From: Bacillota bacterium
GTDB taxonomy: Bacteria > Bacillota > Clostridia > Oscillospirales > Oscillospiraceae
NCBI GenBank assembly: GCA_017861415.1
Contig: JAGFXS010000092.1
Span: 1-6,583 of the forward strand
DNA length: 6,583 nucleotides
Reading direction: 5' to 3'
The position numbers and the translations under genes are program-made. This document shows positions 4,566-6,583 of the stretch, in pieces. Each line of letters starts with the position of its first letter. Position 1 is the first letter of the stretch. The notes under the pieces are model-generated. The model saw nothing but the letters and a program-made list of their open reading frames with translations. It did no database searches and was not told the DNA's origin.

Positions 4566-4620
4566 TGTCCGTTTCTTCAAATAATAAGGCAGAGTCCAAT
4601 AAAAAAGGAGACGGAAACCT

Positions 4621-4806
4621 ATGAAAGCAACAGGTATTGTACGCCGCATGGACGATCTGGGCCGGGTGGTCATCCCTAAGGAGATTCGCCGTACCATGCG
4701 AATTCGAGAGGGTGACCCGCTACTGAAAACATTGACAGTGGATGATTGCTTTATTCTGGCGCTTGATCAACTGGAAAAACGATTGGAACTGCTACATAAG
4801 AAGTGA
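4621..4806 (+). CDS. SpoVT/AbrB-type DNA-binding N-terminus with an unusual tail
   Basis: Residues 1-34 are a near-canonical SpoVT/AbrB swapped-hairpin DNA-binding domain, with MKATGIVRRMDDLGRVVIPK, then EIRRTMRIREGDPL. Such proteins bind DNA as dimers and control transition-state or sporulation genes. In the family GDPL is normally followed by E-[IL]-[FY] and a strand ending near LKKY. Here residues 35-61 are instead LKTLTVDDCFILALDQLEKR followed by LELLHKK, a predicted amphipathic helix unrelated to AbrB. The second half of the dimerising hairpin is therefore missing, and the protein may be a fusion or deletion product. The other two frames do not restore the family sequence, so a simple frameshift is excluded. 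AAGGAG (4605-4610) lies 10 nt before the ATG. DNA-binding ability is uncertain. The gene call is firm; its integrity is doubtful. Confidence 0.75.
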   Translation: MKATGIVRRMDDLGRVVIPKEIRRTMRIREGDPLLKTLTVDDCFILALDQLEKRLELLHKK

Positions 4807-4829
4807 GTGCCACAAGAGCTTTAGAAGGG

Positions 4830-4864
4830 TGGATAATTGTTGGGAAACGTGCTACAATCTGTAG
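4830..4864 (+). promoter_or_regulatory. Promoter with palindrome over the -10, before the GTPase gene
   Basis: TGC-TACAAT (4850-4858) is an extended -10 element, five of six to consensus. TGGATA (4830-4835) sits 17 nt upstream as a four-of-six -35. CTACA (4852-4856) and TGTAG (4860-4864) form an inverted repeat centred on the -10, a position where a bound repressor would block transcription. The start point would fall near 4865, leaving a leader of about 27 nt. Confidence 0.55.
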
Positions 4865-4891
4865 AACCAACGTTTTCTGGGGGTGCCCTTT

Positions 4892-6583
4892 TTGTATAAT
4901 AATCTGGTTGTAGGCATGCTGGCCCATGTGGACGCGGGAAAAACCACCCTGTCGGAGGGCCTTCTGTTTGTGGGGGGCGCATTGCGGCGGCTGGGTCGCG
5001 TAGATCACAAGGATGCTTTTTTGGATACTGATGCCATGGAACGCAGGCGAAAAACCGGCTCCATGAGGGCTGTGTTTCTTTTTCACAGCGGGAGGATGAC
5101 CAGACCTTTCAAGAGGAGATCGCCGTCTGTGACGAGGCGGTGCTGAGCGATTTTTTGGAAAGTGGAACGATCTCCGACGGGATGATTCGGACCATGATAC
5201 GGGAGAGGAAGCTGTTTCCCTGCTATTTTGGCTCCGCCCTGAAGGTGGCGGGAGTAGAGGAGTTTCTCAGGGGCCTTGAACGTTATACCTGTCCTCCGAC
5301 ATATCCCAAAGAATTCGGCGCCCGGGTTTATAAAATTTCTCGAGATGCCCAGAACAACCGACTGACACATCTGAAGGTGACAGGGGGCACGCTGGTTGTG
5401 CGGTCGGCCCTTACAGGCGTCGGTCTCAAACAGCCAGAAAAGCAGGTCTGGACAGAAAAGGTAAACCAAATCAGGCTGTATTCCGGGGAACGGTATCAGA
5501 CCGCGGAGACGGTGCTGCCGGGGATGATCTGTGCCGTAACAGGGCTGAGCCAGACGTATCCCGGTCAGGGTCTTGGAATTGAAGGGGATGCCCAGGAACC
5601 CATGCTGGAGCCAGTGCTCTCCTTCCGGATACTTCTGCCCGAAGGGGCGGATCCCCATACTGTCTTGGGGCAGTTTCGTCTGTTAGAAGAGGAGGATCCC
5701 CAGTTGGCTGTGGCATGGCGGGAGCAGACTCAGGAGATCCATCTGCAGCTCATGGGAGAGGTGCAGACCGAAGTGCTGATCCAGAGGGTGAAAGATCGCT
5801 TCGGTCTGGAGGTGGCGTTTGATGAAGGATGCGTTTTATACCGGGAAACCATCCAGGGGTCGGTGATTGGCATGGGGCATTATGAGCCACTTCGACACTA
5901 CGCAGAGGTGCACTTGCTATTAGAGCCAGGAGAGCGGGGCAGCGGATTGCGTTTGCGTAGTCTGTGCAGTGAAGATGCCCTCCACCGCAGCTGGCAGCGG
6001 CTGATATTAAGTCATCTGGAGGAGCGGGAACACCTTGGGGTGCTCACCGGATCGCCCATCACCGACATAACCATCACCCTGGTGGCAGGGAAGGCCCATA
6101 CCCAGCACACTGAAGGTGGAGATTTCCGGCAGGCTACATACCGGGCACTGCGTCAGGGGCTGATGCAGGCGGAGAGCGTCCTGCTTGAGCCGTGGTATCA
6201 ATTTCAGTTGGAGCTGCCCGCCGATGGGGTGGGACGAGCCATGACCGACCTGCAGAGGGTCTCCGAGGATCTCAGCCTGCTTGAGAGTGACGGGGAGCGG
6301 GCGTTGATGACGGGCAGCGCACCCATGTCATTTTTACGGTCCTATGCCTCGGAGGTAACGGCCTATACAAGGGGCTTGGGGCGCCTATCCAGCTTCTATA
6401 TGGGGTTTGCGCCCTGCCCGGAACAAGCGGCAGTGAAAGGTGCCATAGGCTATGATCCCCAGCGGGATTTGGAGAATCCCTCAGACTCGATATTCCTGCG
6501 TCACGGCGCGTCGTTTACGGTGAGATGGGATCAGGTCAAGGCGTATATGCATTTGGATTCCAGCGGCTTTCTGGCTGCAGAGG
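4892..6583 (+). pseudogene. Tet(M)/EF-G-like GTPase gene with out-of-frame internal deletion, 3' end outside the window
   Basis: Family members are ribosome-binding translation GTPases; some remove tetracycline from the ribosome. A TTG at 4892, 6 nt after GGGGGTG (4879-4885), begins MYNNLVVGMLAHVDAGKTT with an intact P-loop, and similarity continues to LDTDAMER (about 5024-5044). The frame then changes. The original frame ends at TGA 5144-5146, while family-like sequence continues one frame over, from about 5044 (AKNRLHEGCVSFS) without a stop to 6583. The family's RGIT switch I, DTPGH and NKxD motifs between these points are gone, roughly 90-100 codons by my estimate, so GTP hydrolysis should be impossible. 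What remains covers the end of the G domain (KLFPCYFGSAL), domain II (LTHLKVTGG), domain III (EIHLQLMGEVQTEVL), domain IV (GVLTGSPITDITITLVAGKA, then GGDFRQATYRALRQGLM) and domain V (YQFQLELPADGVGRAMTDLQ). A possible restart is GTG 5140 or ATG 5182, both with poor RBS. An assembly error is the main alternative. Confidence 0.8.

Noticed and set aside
5083..5658. 191-codon open frame on the - strand
   Set aside because: It is antisense to the well-matched Tet(M)-like domains; its length is explained by the GC-rich codon bias of the + strand frame, and no RBS or domain is seen.
4892..6583. Programmed frameshift in the GTPase gene
   Set aside because: Family motifs between the two frames are missing altogether, so a ribosomal shift would not restore a complete G domain; a deletion explains the data better.
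1..6583. CRISPR array, toxin-antitoxin pair, retron or other defence system
   Set aside because: No regularly spaced repeats, reverse transcriptase, nuclease, or paired small toxin/antitoxin genes were found on either strand. The AbrB-like gene has no toxin partner.

Overview
The window looks like chromosome from a Gram-positive anaerobe of the class Clostridia, probably a gut Oscillospiraceae-type organism. The reasons are strong AGGAGG-type ribosome binding sites, frequent intrinsic terminators with U-tracts, a Cache-GGDEF sensor of clostridial style, a SpoVT/AbrB-type N-terminus, and a Tet(M)-like translation GTPase relative of the kind I associate with that group. This placement is inference from gene style, not a database match. 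All supported genes are on the + strand.

Positions 1-560 hold a 56-residue Trp/Cys-rich microprotein gene (334-504) with an excellent RBS and a strong terminator (515-556). About 330 bases of gene-free DNA precede it, with two inverted repeats and a structured segment. Positions 557-912 have no protein gene. They carry a degraded tRNA-like sequence ending in an encoded CCA (582-697), a long imperfect inverted repeat directly after it (703-761), and a textbook vegetative promoter (847-875). That promoter drives a membrane-bound Cache-GGDEF diguanylate cyclase (913-2358), which ends at a 10-bp-stem terminator (2431-2470).

After a gap with no convincing gene comes a three-gene transcription unit: a stand-alone TfoX C-terminal helix-hairpin-helix protein (2752-3009), a MmcQ/YjbR-family protein (3112-3495) and a CDP-alcohol phosphatidyltransferase (3485-4042). 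The last two overlap by 11 nt and the unit closes at a terminator with a GCAA tetraloop (4081-4116). A 60-residue unassigned protein (4232-4414) follows, then a terminator nested within competing hairpins (4440-4510).

The right part holds two damaged or hybrid genes. The first has a SpoVT/AbrB DNA-binding N-terminus joined to an unrelated helical tail (4621-4806). The second is a Tet(M)/EF-G-like GTPase (4892 to the window end). It keeps its P-loop and domains II-V but has lost most of the G domain through an out-of-frame internal deletion near 5041-5050. The frame after the lesion stays open for more than 1.5 kb and runs off the window.

I see no CRISPR array, no intact mobile element and no obvious defence locus. 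The items most worth following are the Trp/Cys microprotein with its structured upstream region, the tRNA-like remnant, the AbrB hybrid, and the deleted but otherwise well-preserved GTPase gene.
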